Origin: Nakamurella multipartita DSM 44233
GTDB lineage: Bacteria; Actinomycetota; Actinomycetes; Mycobacteriales; Nakamurellaceae
NCBI RefSeq assembly: GCF_000024365.1
Contig: NC_013235.1
Coordinates: forward strand, 3,286,001 to 3,350,000
Direction: 5' to 3'
DNA length: 64,000 bases
Under the pieces are notes generated by a model, which ran no database searches, was not told the DNA's origin, and was given only the letters and a program-made list of their open reading frames with translations. How positions within the stretch are numbered: the stretch's first letter is position 1; each line of letters starts with the position of its first letter. This document shows positions 45,474-54,729 of this stretch, one piece after another. The position numbers and the translations under genes are program-made.

Positions 45474-48224
45474 TCAGTGCGCGGCCGCGTCCCAGTTGGC
45501 TCCCGACCCGACGGAGACCTCCAGCGGCACCGCCAGCGGGTAGGCGCCGCCCATCTCCTGCTTGAGCAGCTCGGTCATCACCGCCAGCTCGTCGGCGACC
45601 ACTTCGCAGACCAACTCGTCGTGCACCTGCAGCAGCATCCGCGACCGCAGACCCTCGGCCCGGATGCGGCGCTGCACGTTGACCATGGCCACCTTGATCA
45701 CGTCGGCGGCGCTGCCCTGGATGGGCGCGTTCAACGCGATCCGCTCGGCCATCGCCCGCTTCTGCCGGTTGTCGCTGTTCAGGTCGGGCACGTACCGGCG
45801 GCGCCCGAAGATGGTCTCGGTGTAGCCGTCCTTGCGGGCCCGGGCCACGGTGTCGCGCAGGTAGTCGCGCACACCGCCGAAGCGGGAGAAGTAGGCCTCC
45901 ATCTGTTCCTTGGCCTCGTCGACCGAGATCTTCAACTGCCCGGACAGGCCGTAGGCGGACAGCCCGTACGCCAGACCGTAGGACATCGCCTTGATCCGCC
46001 GGCGCAACTCCGGGGTGACCTGTTCGGCCGGCAGCCCGAACGCCTTCATGGCCACGAAGGTGTGCAGGTCCTCGCCCGATCGGAACGCCTCGATCAGGCC
46101 CTCGTCCTCGGACAGGGTGGCCATGATCCGCATCTCGATCTGCGAGTAGTCCGCGGTGAGCAGCAGGTCGGCCTGCGGGCCGGGGACGAAGGCGCGGCGG
46201 ATCAACCGACCCTCGTCGGTGCGGATCGGGATGTTCTGCAGGTTGGGTTCGGTGCTGGAGAGCCGTCCGGTCGCGGCCACCGTCTGCTGGAAGGTGGTGT
46301 GGATGCGGCCGTCGTCGCCGACCGACTTGCGCAGGCCCTCCACGGTCACCTTGAGCCGGGTGACGTCCCGGTGCCGCAGCAGGTGGGTGAGGAAGGGGTG
46401 CCCGGTCTGCTCGTGCAGGCTGACCAGCGCGTCCGCGTCGGTGGTGTAGCCGGTCTTGGTCCGCTTGGTCTTGGGCATGCCCAGCTCGTCGAACAGCACC
46501 ACCTGCAGCTGCTTGGGCGAGCCCAGGTTGACCTCGCGTCCGATCTCGGCGTAGCAGGCCTTGGCCGCGCTGGTCACCTCGGCGGCGAAGGTCGACTGCA
46601 GGTCGTCCAGGTAGTCGACGTCGACGGCGATGCCGTCGCGTTCCATCTCCCCGAGCACCGTCATCACCGGCAGCTCGATGTCGGCCAGCAGCGACTTCTG
46701 ACCCAGCGAGTCCAGGTGCTGCTCGAGCGCCTCGGCCAGGTCGATGATGGCGCGGGCCCTGACCATGTCCCGCGAATCCTGCTCGGTCTGCGCGCCCTCG
46801 TTCTCCTCCGGGATCAAGGAGAGCTGCTGACCGGCGTTGGTGCTGTGCTCCGGATCCAGCGTGCGGTGCAGGTAGCGCTGGACCAGATCGCCCAGGTCGA
46901 AGGTCTGCTGCCCCGGCAGGGCCAGGTAGGCGGCCAGGGCGGTGTCGCAGGCGACGCCGCCGACCGGCCAGCCGCGGGCGGTCAGCGCGTTGACCGCCGT
47001 CTTGAGGTCGTGCCCGACCTTCGTCGGGGTGGGGTCGGCGAACCAGGCGGCCAGGGCCGCCTCGTCGTCCGGGTCGGTGTCGACCACGTCGACCACCGCG
47101 GCCTCACCGTCGGCGGCGGCCAAGGCCAGCGTGTGCACGTCGCCGCCACCGGGCGCCCAGGTGCCGCGGACCACCAGGCCGACCCGGCCGGTGCCGTGCT
47201 CGGCCAGCCAGGCCCGCACGGTGCCCGGGGCCAGCCGGTTGCCGGCCACCTCGAACCCCTCGGTGCTGGTCTCGTCGGACTGCTCGAAGTAATCCAGCAG
47301 GCGCTCGCGCAGCACCCGGAACTGCAGGTCGTCGAAGATGTGGTGCACGGCCTCGCGGTCGTAGGGCAGCCGCTCCAGGTCGGTGGCCGGATCGGCGTCC
47401 ACCGGCACCTCGCGGACCAGTTCGGTGAGCCGCCGGTTGGTCAGCACGTGCGGCAGGGCCTCCCGCAACGCGTCGCCCGCCTTGCCCCGGACCTCGTCCA
47501 CCCGATCGACCAGCGCGGTGAGGCTGCCGAACTCGCGGATCCACTTGGTCGCGGTCTTCTCCCCCACGCCGGGGATGCCGGGCAGGTTGTCCGACGGGTC
47601 GCCGCGCAGGGCGGCGAAGTCCGGGTACTGCAGCGGGGTCAGCCCGTACTTGGCCTCGACCGCGGCCGGGGTGTACCGGGCCATCTCGGAGACGCCGCGC
47701 TGCAGGTAGAGCAGGGTCACCTGGTCGGAGACCAGCTGCAGCGCGTCCCGGTCGCCGGTGCAGATGCGGACGTTGAGCCCCTCGGCGACCGCGCGGGTGG
47801 CCAGGGTGGCGATGATGTCGTCGGCCTCGTAGTTCTCCGCGGTCAGATACGGGATCCGCATCGCCGTCAGGACTTCCTTGATCAGGTCGATCTGCCCGGC
47901 GAACTCCGACGGCGACGCGCTGCGGTTGGCCTTGTAATCGACGAACTCCTCGCGCCGCCAGGTCTGCCGGGACAGGTCGAACGCGACCGCGACGTGGGTG
48001 GGCTGCTCGTCGCGGAGCAGGTTGATCAGCATCGAGGTGAAGCCGTACACGGCGTTGGTGGTCTGGCCGGTGGTGGTGGAGAAGTTCTCCGGGGGCAGCG
48101 CGTAGAACGCGCGGTAGGCCAACGAATGCCCGTCCATCAACAGCAGCACCCGCTCCGTCGCATCGGCGTCGTCGGCGGGCACGGTGGGCAGACCTGTCGT
48201 CGCCCCTGTCGTCACGGTGGTCAC
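45474..48224 (-). CDS. polA: DNA polymerase I
   Basis: 916 residues. The N-terminal 5'-nuclease domain begins LLLMDGHSLAYRAFYAL. The middle 3'-exonuclease-like domain has lost the DxE motif (LALAAADG at the expected place), so proofreading is probably absent, as in other actinobacterial PolA. Polymerase motifs are TADYSQIEMRI (A), RRIKAMSYGLAYGLS (B) and QVHDELV (C). It fills gaps in repair and removes primers. GTG start at 48224, 7 nt after a -10 box, so leaderless. Confidence 0.97.
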   Translation of the reverse strand: MTTVTTGATTGLPTVPADDADATERVLLLMDGHSLAYRAFYALPPENFSTTTGQTTNAVYGFTSMLINLLRDEQPTHVAVAFDLSRQTWRREEFVDYKANRSASPSEFAGQIDLIKEVLTAMRIPYLTAENYEADDIIATLATRAVAEGLNVRICTGDRDALQLVSDQVTLLYLQRGVSEMARYTPAAVEAKYGLTPLQYPDFAALRGDPSDNLPGIPGVGEKTATKWIREFGSLTALVDRVDEVRGKAGDALREALPHVLTNRRLTELVREVPVDADPATDLERLPYDREAVHHIFDDLQFRVLRERLLDYFEQSDETSTEGFEVAGNRLAPGTVRAWLAEHGTGRVGLVVRGTWAPGGGDVHTLALAAADGEAAVVDVVDTDPDDEAALAAWFADPTPTKVGHDLKTAVNALTARGWPVGGVACDTALAAYLALPGQQTFDLGDLVQRYLHRTLDPEHSTNAGQQLSLIPEENEGAQTEQDSRDMVRARAIIDLAEALEQHLDSLGQKSLLADIELPVMTVLGEMERDGIAVDVDYLDDLQSTFAAEVTSAAKACYAEIGREVNLGSPKQLQVVLFDELGMPKTKRTKTGYTTDADALVSLHEQTGHPFLTHLLRHRDVTRLKVTVEGLRKSVGDDGRIHTTFQQTVAATGRLSSTEPNLQNIPIRTDEGRLIRRAFVPGPQADLLLTADYSQIEMRIMATLSEDEGLIEAFRSGEDLHTFVAMKAFGLPAEQVTPELRRRIKAMSYGLAYGLSAYGLSGQLKISVDEAKEQMEAYFSRFGGVRDYLRDTVARARKDGYTETIFGRRRYVPDLNSDNRQKRAMAERIALNAPIQGSAADVIKVAMVNVQRRIRAEGLRSRMLLQVHDELVCEVVADELAVMTELLKQEMGGAYPLAVPLEVSVGSGANWDAAAH

Positions 48225-48230
48225 GGGGGC

Positions 48231-48242
48231 GAGTCTAGATTC
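48231..48242. promoter_or_regulatory. overlapping divergent -10 boxes of polA and the thioesterase gene
   Basis: The near-palindrome GAGTCTAGATTC reads TAGATT on the plus strand (48236-48241) and TAGACT on the minus strand (48237-48232). The minus-strand box places the transcript start at the polA GTG; the plus-strand box leaves a 20-25 nt leader with a GGAG RBS for the gene at 48272. The two promoters would exclude each other. Confidence 0.5.
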
Positions 48243-48271
48243 AGGGTCCGACAGACCCCCTTGGAGCGTTG

Positions 48272-48736
48272 ATGACCGACTTCCCCGGCCCCGCCGGCAC
48301 CCAGGCCCTGGCCGCCCTCGGACCGTCCGCCGACCCCGACCACGTGCTGTCCATCCTGCGCGAGATGCGCGGCGAGCTGGCCGAGCGGCTGGGCATCGAG
48401 ATCACCGAGTTCACCCGGGACCGGGTGGTCGCCACCATGCCGGTCGCCGGCAACCGGCAGCCGTTCGGCCTGCTGCACGGCGGGGCCAGCGCCGCCCTGG
48501 CCGAGACGATGGGCTCGTTCCACGGATCGCTGGTCGGGGGCGGCCGCGCCCCGCTGGGCATCGACCTGAACTGCACCCACCACCGCTCGGCCACCGACGG
48601 CCTGGTCACCGCGGTGTCCACGCCGATCCACGTCGGCCGCACCATCTGCACCTTCGACATCGTGATCAGCGACGAGCAGCAACGCCGGATCTGCTCCGCC
48701 CGGCTGACCGTGATGCTGCGCGACCTGTCCCGCTAG
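48272..48736 (+). CDS. PaaI-family hotdog thioesterase
   Basis: 154 residues from the ATG at 48272 (RBS GGAG). Hotdog-fold thioesterase signature: FGLLHGGASAALAETMGS, with the catalytic-region HGG and Glu on the central helix, then GIDLNCTHHRSA and the C-terminal strand RLTVMLRDL. It hydrolyses acyl-CoA, possibly aromatic or menaquinone-precursor thioesters. Divergent from polA. Confidence 0.88.
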   Translation: MTDFPGPAGTQALAALGPSADPDHVLSILREMRGELAERLGIEITEFTRDRVVATMPVAGNRQPFGLLHGGASAALAETMGSFHGSLVGGGRAPLGIDLNCTHHRSATDGLVTAVSTPIHVGRTICTFDIVISDEQQRRICSARLTVMLRDLSR

Positions 48737-48782
48737 GAGCGCTCCTCCGCCCCGGCGCCGGCCGCCGGCCCTCAAATCTGAA

Positions 48783-48854
48783 GTTGATCATGGCGTTGTC
48801 TGCTCGACACGCCGGCGACACGCCGATGGCGGAGCAGAGAACGCCATGATCAAC
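48783..48854. repeat. 72-bp palindromic repeat, copy 1
   Basis: Arms 48783-48805 and 48832-48854 match in 22 of 23 bp, beginning GTTGATCATGGCG. The inner part (CGACACGCCGGCGACACGCCG) holds a GACACGCCG tandem. It lies between the thioesterase and DUF559 genes. A rearranged copy is at 49869-49923. Confidence 0.8.
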
Positions 48855-48970
48855 AGCGGTCCGGGGTGGGCCCGGCGCGGGCCCCCACCGAGTTGTCCCC
48901 GTGTCCGAATTTCGTCCACATCGGTCGATCGACCCTTGGCCGATTCGGGCGCCGGCCACAGCCTGAACGC

Positions 48971-49840
48971 ATGCACCCATGGATCCCGCCCGACCCGACC
49001 GGCGCATGGTCGACCGGCCAGATCCGGGCGGATTCGCACTGGCGGCGGGCGCGTCGGCACGTCGAGGACGAGCTGCTGACCCACCCGTGGCGCGGGGCCT
49101 ACTGCATCCCGGACGCCGATCTGGTGACCCGACTCAGGGCGCTCCAGCTGGCGGTGCGCGCTCCGCTCGTGGCCTGTCACCAGACCGCCGCCGCGCTGCA
49201 CGGATTCGGAGTGCTCGACGACGGGCTGCTGCACGTGACCACTCCGGACGGGCAGTCGGTCCGCCGGCGCGCGGGCGTCCTTGTGCACCAGTGGGTGCCG
49301 CGGGCGGCCACCCAGCTCGCGGACGGTTTTCGGGCCACCGCCGCCGCCGACACCGCGGTGGACGTCGCCGCCGGGGCCGCGGAGATTGACGTGCTGCCCG
49401 TCCTGGATGCAGCGCTGACCCACTGCATCACCGCCGACGAACTGCACGAGGCGGTCGACCGGGCCAAGCGGCGCCGCGGGATCGCCGCCGTGCGCCGGTG
49501 GAGCGAGTTCGCCGACGGCCGGGCCCAGTCACCGATGGAATCCCGCGCCCGGTACCGGTTGATCTCGGCCCGGCTTCCGGCGCCCGACCTGCAGATCCGC
49601 GTCGTCGTGCCCGGCAATATCCGCTGGATCGACATGGGCTGGGAGGACGCCAAAGTCGGCCTGGAATACGACGGCGAGGACTTCCACAGCGGTGACGGCA
49701 AGCTCGCACGCGACCGGCAGCGGCACAATCAGTTGAGCCGCGCCGGCTGGACCATCGTGTACGCGACCGCCGCCGACATCTGGCGGCACCCGGATCCGTT
49801 GATCGATCAGCTGCGCGGTTTGCTCGCCCGGACCGCGTGA
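48971..49840 (+). CDS. AbiEi-like N-terminus with DUF559/VSR-like endonuclease domain
   Basis: 289 residues from the ATG at 48971; an earlier in-frame start at 48866 is not needed. The N-terminal half (WRGAYCIPDADLVTRLRALQL, LVACHQTAAALHGF) resembles the winged-helix part of AbiEi-type proteins. The C-terminal part (VGLEYDGEDFHSGDGKLARDRQRHNQL, shortened: EYDGEDFH...RDRQRHNQL) has the Asp and basic residues of the VSR-like nuclease fold. Such genes are common and unstudied in actinobacteria and have been suspected of mobility or defence. It lies between two palindrome copies. Confidence 0.72.
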   Translation: MHPWIPPDPTGAWSTGQIRADSHWRRARRHVEDELLTHPWRGAYCIPDADLVTRLRALQLAVRAPLVACHQTAAALHGFGVLDDGLLHVTTPDGQSVRRRAGVLVHQWVPRAATQLADGFRATAAADTAVDVAAGAAEIDVLPVLDAALTHCITADELHEAVDRAKRRRGIAAVRRWSEFADGRAQSPMESRARYRLISARLPAPDLQIRVVVPGNIRWIDMGWEDAKVGLEYDGEDFHSGDGKLARDRQRHNQLSRAGWTIVYATAADIWRHPDPLIDQLRGLLARTA

Positions 49841-49868
49841 TTCCGGGTGGCGCTCCCCCGCTCCCGGA

Positions 49869-49923
49869 GTTGATCATGGCGTTGTCTGCTGCGGTTTCGG
49901 CGTGTCGGCGGGGTGTCGAGCAG
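49869..49923. repeat. palindromic repeat, rearranged copy 2
   Basis: The first 22 bp (49869-49890) are identical to the left arm of the 48783 repeat. Bases 49898-49923 match the reverse complement of its centre (CGGCGTGTCG...TGTCGAGCA). The right arm is missing. A decayed member of the same extragenic family. Confidence 0.65.
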
Positions 49924-50213
49924 GGTCAGTGGTGTGCCGGAGTCGCCAGCCGTCGCAATGCGCCGGCGCGTGCGGGTGCGGCCGGTCCCGCGGCTCGGCG
50001 GGGCGCGGAAGAGGGTGCCCCCGGTCGCCGCGGTGCCCGGCGCGCTGGACTACGCCCCGCGGGTAAGGGAACGGACGGTGCTGGCCGTGGGGGCCGCGGT
50101 CGGCTCGTTCACGGTGATTTTCCAGGCCATCACCGACAACCGGATCCTGACCTCTCGCGATCATTGGGGTCGACAGCCTGTACAACCTCGTCCCGCCGGT
50201 CGTCGTCGCCTTC
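49924..50213. other. non-coding or decayed region between the repeat and the CRISPR trailer
   Basis: 290 bp. One plus-strand frame gives a short hydrophobic peptide (LAVGAAVGSFTVIFQAI, near 50086-50136) without RBS, running into the first degenerate repeat; it could be a gene remnant. Nothing else is seen. It lies at the leader-distal end of the array. Confidence 0.3.
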
Positions 50214-52504
50214 GGCTCATCCCCGCGGTTGCCTGAAGCACGGCACTACCTACGGGGTCGCTCTGACGGACTCATCCCTGCGAGCGCGGGGAGCACCGCC
50301 GAGTCCCGGCGGCCTTTGCCTCAAGCCAGGGCTCATCCCCGCGGGCGCGAGGAGCACGAGTACTGGTGCGACGGGGTGAAGTGGGTTCCGGGCTCATCCC
50401 CGCGGGCGCGGGGAGCACCCTCGGGCAGCTCAGCGGGCACGACGACGAAGGGGCTCATCCCCGCGGGCGCGGGGAGCACGAGGACAGGCGGACGCACGCC
50501 TCGGAGAACCCGGGCTCATCCCCGCGGGCGCGGGGAGCACTACACGAGGTTGTTCACCTACCAGTCGCGGCAGGGCTCATCCCCGCGGGCGCGGGGAGCA
50601 CCTTGCTGCGTGGCAGGTTCTACTATCCGCGGGGGGCTCATCCCCGCGGGCGCGGGGAGCACCAAGCCCTCCTGAACATCGACCTGGAGCGGGAGGGCTC
50701 ATCCCCGCTGGCGGGGAGCACCCAGCCGGAGCCGTCGAGGGTGACCGGGATGAACGCTCATCCCGGTCCGCGCGGGGAGCACCCGGTGTGGGTCACCGTG
50801 TTCGGCGTGAACTCGGGCTCATCCCCGCGGGCGCGGGGAGCACGGCGGCGTTCGAATCGGAACGGATCGGCGATGGGGCTCATCCCCGCGGGCGCGGGGA
50901 GCACCAACCTGATCGAGAAGAACCTGTTTAGGGAAACGGCTCATCCCCGCGGGCGCGGGGAGCACCACCCGGGCCGCCTCGGCGTCCGATGCGCCGTGCA
51001 GCAGCAGCTCGGGCTCATCCCCGCGGGCGCGGGGAGCACGCCAGCAGATTGCACGCGCGGGTTGTCGGTTCGGGCTCATCCCCGCGGGCGCGGGGAGCAC
51101 AACCTCGGCACCAGTCCGGTCACCATCCAGGAGGGCTCATCCCCACGGGCGCGGGGAGCACCTGTGCGCCCGCACCGCCGCCGTGCTGTTCGGGGGCTCA
51201 TCCCCGCGGGCGCGGGGAGCACCTATCTGGGTCTTCGTGGACTCCAGGGAGGCGGGGCTCATCCCCGCGGGCGCGGGGAGCACATCGCCAAGGAAGAGCC
51301 AGCCAGCCAAGACGAGGGCTCATCCCCGCGGGCGCGGGGAGCACGCCGACGCGGCGAACCAGCTGAACTCCTGGCAGGGCTCATCCCCGCGGGCGCGGGG
51401 AGCACAGAATCCCGATTTGGTAGGCCAATACCGTGTAGGGCTCACCCCCGCGGGCGCGGGAGCGCGCCAGCCGTACCGCCGGCTCGGGTACGGACGTGGG
51501 CTCATCCCCGCAGGCGCGGGGAGCACGACGGCACCGCCGGTGAGCGCACCCAGGAACCGGGCTCATCCCCGCAGGCACGGGGAGCACAACCCGCGGGCGT
51601 GTGCGGCCCACGAGTTCAGGGGCTCATCCCCGCGGGCGCGGGGAGCACACCCTCCAGGAGCGGGGGCGTGCGTGTGGCGCGGGCTCATCCCCGCGGGCGC
51701 GGGGAGCACGAGTCATGTACCCAGTTGACCGGCCTGCGGCCGGGCTCATCCCCGCGGGCGCGGGGAGCACACGAACGAGGAGTCGACGAGCCAGTTCTGA
51801 GTAGGCTCATCCCCGCGGGTGCGGGGAGCACATGGGTGGGCTCGAATGCCGACCTGATCCGACACGGCTCATCCCCGCGGGCGCGGGGAGCACCTGTTCG
51901 TCGGTCAGTCGCGTGGCTTCGGCTCGGGCTCATCCCCGCGGGCGCGGGGAGCACGGTCGAGGCTCTGGCCGAGTTGGGCGCGGGCGGGGCTCATCCCCGC
52001 GGGCGCGGGGAGCACGGTCGAGGCTCTGGCCGAGTTGGGCGCGGGCGGGGCTCATCCCCGCGGGCGCGGGGAGCACCAGGTCGCCAAGTCACGGCAGTTG
52101 CCGATGCGGGGCCCATCCCCGCGGGCGCGGGGAGCACCTGATCGGTGCGTAACGGGTCGATCCGCGGACGCGGCTCATCCCCGCGGGCGCGGGGAGCACT
52201 TCTCGCTGTCCTGGCCCATGAGCCCGGACTCGGGCTCATCCCCGCGGGCGCGGGGAGCACGCGGTCAGGTAGACGCCGGGCTTGACGATCACGGGCTCAT
52301 CCCCGCGGGCGCGGGGAGCACTCTTGGCCGATCAGGTCACCGCTCTGCTCGCCGGGCTCATCCCCGCGGGCGCGGGGAGCACCGGACGAGTTGCACGACC
52401 AGGTGCACATGATCGGGCTCATCCCCGCGGGCGCGGGGAGCACGCGCTGTTCGTCGCGGCGTGCTTGCCGGCGATGGGCTCATCCCCGCGGGCGCGGGGA
52501 GCAC
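50214..52504 (-). CRISPR. type I-E CRISPR array, leader-distal segment (about 38 repeats)
   Basis: A 29-nt repeat (plus-strand reading GGGCTCATCCCCG...CGGGGAGCAC) recurs every 61 bp with mostly 32-nt unrelated spacers. Its reverse complement matches the type I-E form, so the array is transcribed on the minus strand. Repeats at 50214, 50268, 50329, 50695 (2 nt short), 50754 and 51438 carry changes, marking the old end. Two units are identical (51926-52047). One spacer is 45 nt (50966-51010). The segment ends in a half spacer (52505-52530) cut by an IS. Confidence 0.97.
51926..52047 (-). repeat. duplicated repeat-spacer unit
   Basis: The spacers at 51955-51986 and 52016-52047 are identical over 32 nt and adjacent. 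This is a tandem duplication of one unit by recombination between repeats. Confidence 0.95.
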
Positions 52505-52525
52505 TAACTGCCGTCCGTCTTCGTG

Positions 52526-52530
52526 GAGGC
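52526..52530. repeat. target-site duplication, left (GAGGC)
   Basis: Five bases next to the left IS end, identical to 58681-58685. A 5-bp duplication is normal for IS21 elements. Confidence 0.85.
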
Positions 52531-52600
52531 TGTCGGTTCCGGGTGAATCCTGACCCAGCTGGTCCGGTTGAAAACTGACCCACCTCGCAACGATCGTGGG

Positions 52601-53866
52601 GTGCTGATTGTGGATGACTGGGCGGAGATCCGTCGGTTGCATCGGGCGGAGGGGATGCCGATCCGGGCGATCGCTCGGCGTCTGGGGTGTTCGAAGAACA
52701 CTGTGAAGCGGGCGTTGGCCGCGCAGGGTCCGCCGAGGTATGAGCGGGCGACGGTCGGGTCGGCCGTTGATGCGTTCGAGCCGGCCATCCGGGCGTTGTT
52801 GGCGGAGTTTCCGTCGATGCCGACGTCGGTGATCATGGAGCGGGTTGGGTGGTCGCGGGGCCGCACGGTGTTCTTCGAGCGGGTCGCGGTGTTGCGGCCG
52901 TTGTTCGTGCCGCCGGATCCGGCGTCGCGGACGGAGTATGGGCCGGGGCAGTTGGCGCAGTGCGATCTGTGGTTTCCGCCGGTGGACGTGCCGGTGGGGT
53001 TCGATCAGGTCGCCCGTCCACCGGTGCTAGTGATGGTGTCGGGGTTCTCACGGGTCATCACGGCCAGGATGCTGCCGTCGCGGCAGTCTGCGGATCTACT
53101 GGCTGGGCATTGGGAGCTGCTGTTGGGGTGGGGTCGCTTGCCCAGAGCCCTGGTCTGGGACAACGAGGCCGCGGTCGGCCGGTGGCGCGGCGGCCGACCG
53201 GAACTGACCGAACCGATGAACGCCTTCCGTGGAACGTTGGGTATCAAGGTCGTGCTCTGCGCGCCGCGCGACCCTGAGTCCAAGGGCCTGGTCGAGCGGG
53301 CGAACGGCTATCTGGAGACCTCATTCCTGCCCGGCCGCACGTTCACCTCCCCGGCTGACTTCAACGCCCAGCTGGCTGCGTGGCTGGTCCGGGCGAACCA
53401 GCGGCAACACCGCCGGCTCGGGTGCCGGCCCATCGACCGGTGGGCGGCGGACCTGGCCGCGATGATGGCGATGCCACCGGTTGCGCCGGTGGTGGGCTGG
53501 ACCGCGTCGCCGCTGCTGCCTCGTGATCATTACGTCCGCGTCGATTCCAACGACTATTCGGTGCATCCCGGTGTGGTCGGTCGACGGGTGCAGGTGCTGG
53601 CCGATCTGGATCAGGTCGTGGTGACCTGCGCCGGCACGGTCGTGGCCGCGCACGAACGGTGCTGGGCGCGGCGGCAGACCATCACCGATGCCGACCATGC
53701 CCAGGCCGCGGCGGCGTTACGCGCCGCCCACCGCGAACGGGTGCGACGGCCGGTAGAGACCGACGTCGCGGTCCGCGAACTCGCCGATTACGACCGCATC
53801 TTCGGCCTGCAGGACGACCTCGACGATCATCCCAGCGTCGACGTGGCCGACGGTGAGGTCGCCTGA
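52601..53866 (+). CDS. istA: IS21-family transposase
   Basis: About 421 residues from a GTG at 52601; an earlier start at 52568 lies within the terminal repeat. The N-terminal helix-turn-helix is MPIRAIARRLGCSKNTVKRAL. The DDE residues are the Asp of QCDLWFPP, the Asp of VWDNEAAV and the Glu of ESKGLVERANGY. A C-terminal beta region follows (HYVRVDSNDYSVHP). Its stop overlaps the istB start (TGATG). It appears intact, but transposition also needs IstB, which is broken here. Confidence 0.93.
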   Translation: MLIVDDWAEIRRLHRAEGMPIRAIARRLGCSKNTVKRALAAQGPPRYERATVGSAVDAFEPAIRALLAEFPSMPTSVIMERVGWSRGRTVFFERVAVLRPLFVPPDPASRTEYGPGQLAQCDLWFPPVDVPVGFDQVARPPVLVMVSGFSRVITARMLPSRQSADLLAGHWELLLGWGRLPRALVWDNEAAVGRWRGGRPELTEPMNAFRGTLGIKVVLCAPRDPESKGLVERANGYLETSFLPGRTFTSPADFNAQLAAWLVRANQRQHRRLGCRPIDRWAADLAAMMAMPPVAPVVGWTASPLLPRDHYVRVDSNDYSVHPGVVGRRVQVLADLDQVVVTCAGTVVAAHERCWARRQTITDADHAQAAAALRAAHRERVRRPVETDVAVRELADYDRIFGLQDDLDDHPSVDVADGEVA

Positions 53867-54228
53867 TGGCCACCCGCGCCGCGGCGTCCGGGCCGGCGGG
53901 TGGTCGGGACGTCGCTTCGGAGGTCGCGTTCTTGGCCCGCGCGTTGAAGGCGCCGACCCTGGCTGGTGTCGTGCCGCGGCTGGCCGAACGGGCCCGCGCC
54001 GAGTCCTGGACTCACGAGGAGTTCCTGGTCGCTTGCCTGCAACGCGAGGTCTCCGCGCGGGAATCACACGGCGGCGAGGGCCGGATCCGGGCCGCCCGGT
54101 TCCCGGCCCGCAAGTCGCTGGAGGACTTCGACTACGACCACGCCCGCGGCCTGAAACGCGACCAGATCGCGCACCTGGGCACCCTGGACTTCGTCACCGG
54201 CAAACAGAACATCGTGTTCCTCGGACCG
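53866..54228 (+). pseudogene. istB: istB, 5' fragment
   Basis: 121 codons of the IS21 helper ATPase, from AAASGPAGGRDVASEVAF to TGKQNIVFLGP, where Walker A should begin. After 54228 the frame continues briefly in foreign DNA to a stop at 54279. Joined to the 3' fragment at 58177 it gives an in-frame 268-residue IstB reading FLGP-PGTGKTHLA. Confidence 0.93.
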
Positions 54229-54273
54229 ACCGTTATCGACGGTTTGGGCTCCTGCGAGCGACATTTGCGCTGG

Positions 54274-54729
54274 TCATGACGTTTCTGCGATCGATGCAAC
54301 GTGAGCGGTGTGGTGCCGGGCGCAGCTGCCCTTGCGGGCGAGTTCGCGGCGAAGTTCAAGGTTCTCCCCGTGGGCTTGCGCGAGCGCGTCTTTGAGGGTC
54401 TGGATCTCTTGCCGGTGCCGCTTCTTGAGCTGGGTGATCTGGGCGGTCAGGCTCAGGACGAGCGTGCTTTCCGAGTCCGGTGGGTTGGCTGGCGTCGGTC
54501 CCGGGCGGCCGCGGGAACGTAGGTGCTCGATCCGCGCGCGGAGGTCCGGGCTGCCGTAGAGGAAGGCGTGCGAGACGCCGGCTTCCCGTTGAACGGCCTG
54601 GAAGGTGACGGACTCGCCCCGTTTGACCAGCGCGCGGATGCCTTGCTCGGCGGCCTGGGTCTTCGCGGCTGATTTCGCTTTGGCTGCGGCGGTCAGCGTC
54701 GCGGCGCGTTTCGCGTTCGCGTCGGTCAT
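54274..54729 (-). CDS. TnpC-like accessory protein of the recombinase triple (DUF6262-like)
   Basis: 151 residues. N-terminal Ala/Lys-rich helix (RAATLTAAAKAKSAAK), a helix-turn-helix-like part (VTFQAVQREAGVSHAFLYGSPDLR) and a C-terminal coiled coil (LTAQITQLKKRHRQEIQTLK). Matches the small third protein of Tn554-type elements, which influences orientation and frequency of insertion. Its ATG overlaps the tnpB stop (ATGA). Confidence 0.8.
   Translation of the reverse strand: MTDANAKRAATLTAAAKAKSAAKTQAAEQGIRALVKRGESVTFQAVQREAGVSHAFLYGSPDLRARIEHLRSRGRPGPTPANPPDSESTLVLSLTAQITQLKKRHRQEIQTLKDALAQAHGENLELRRELARKGSCARHHTAHVASIAETS

Noticed and set aside
45477..48272. A 931-codon plus-strand open frame opposite polA
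   Set aside because: Low-complexity antisense frame; the polA motifs on the minus strand are unmistakable.
50040..50213. A CRISPR leader left of the first repeat
   Set aside because: The region is GC-rich, the adjoining repeats are the decayed ones, and repeat orientation places the leader on the other side.
50229..52412. Long open frames across the CRISPR repeats giving repeated peptides such as SSPRARGA, AHPRGRGEH and LIPAGAGST
   Set aside because: They are translations of the 29-nt repeat in different frames; the 61-bp period shifts frame regularly and no start signals exist.
54229..54279. The istB 5' frame continuing to a stop at 54279
   Set aside because: These codons lie in the inserted element; the true continuation is at 58177.
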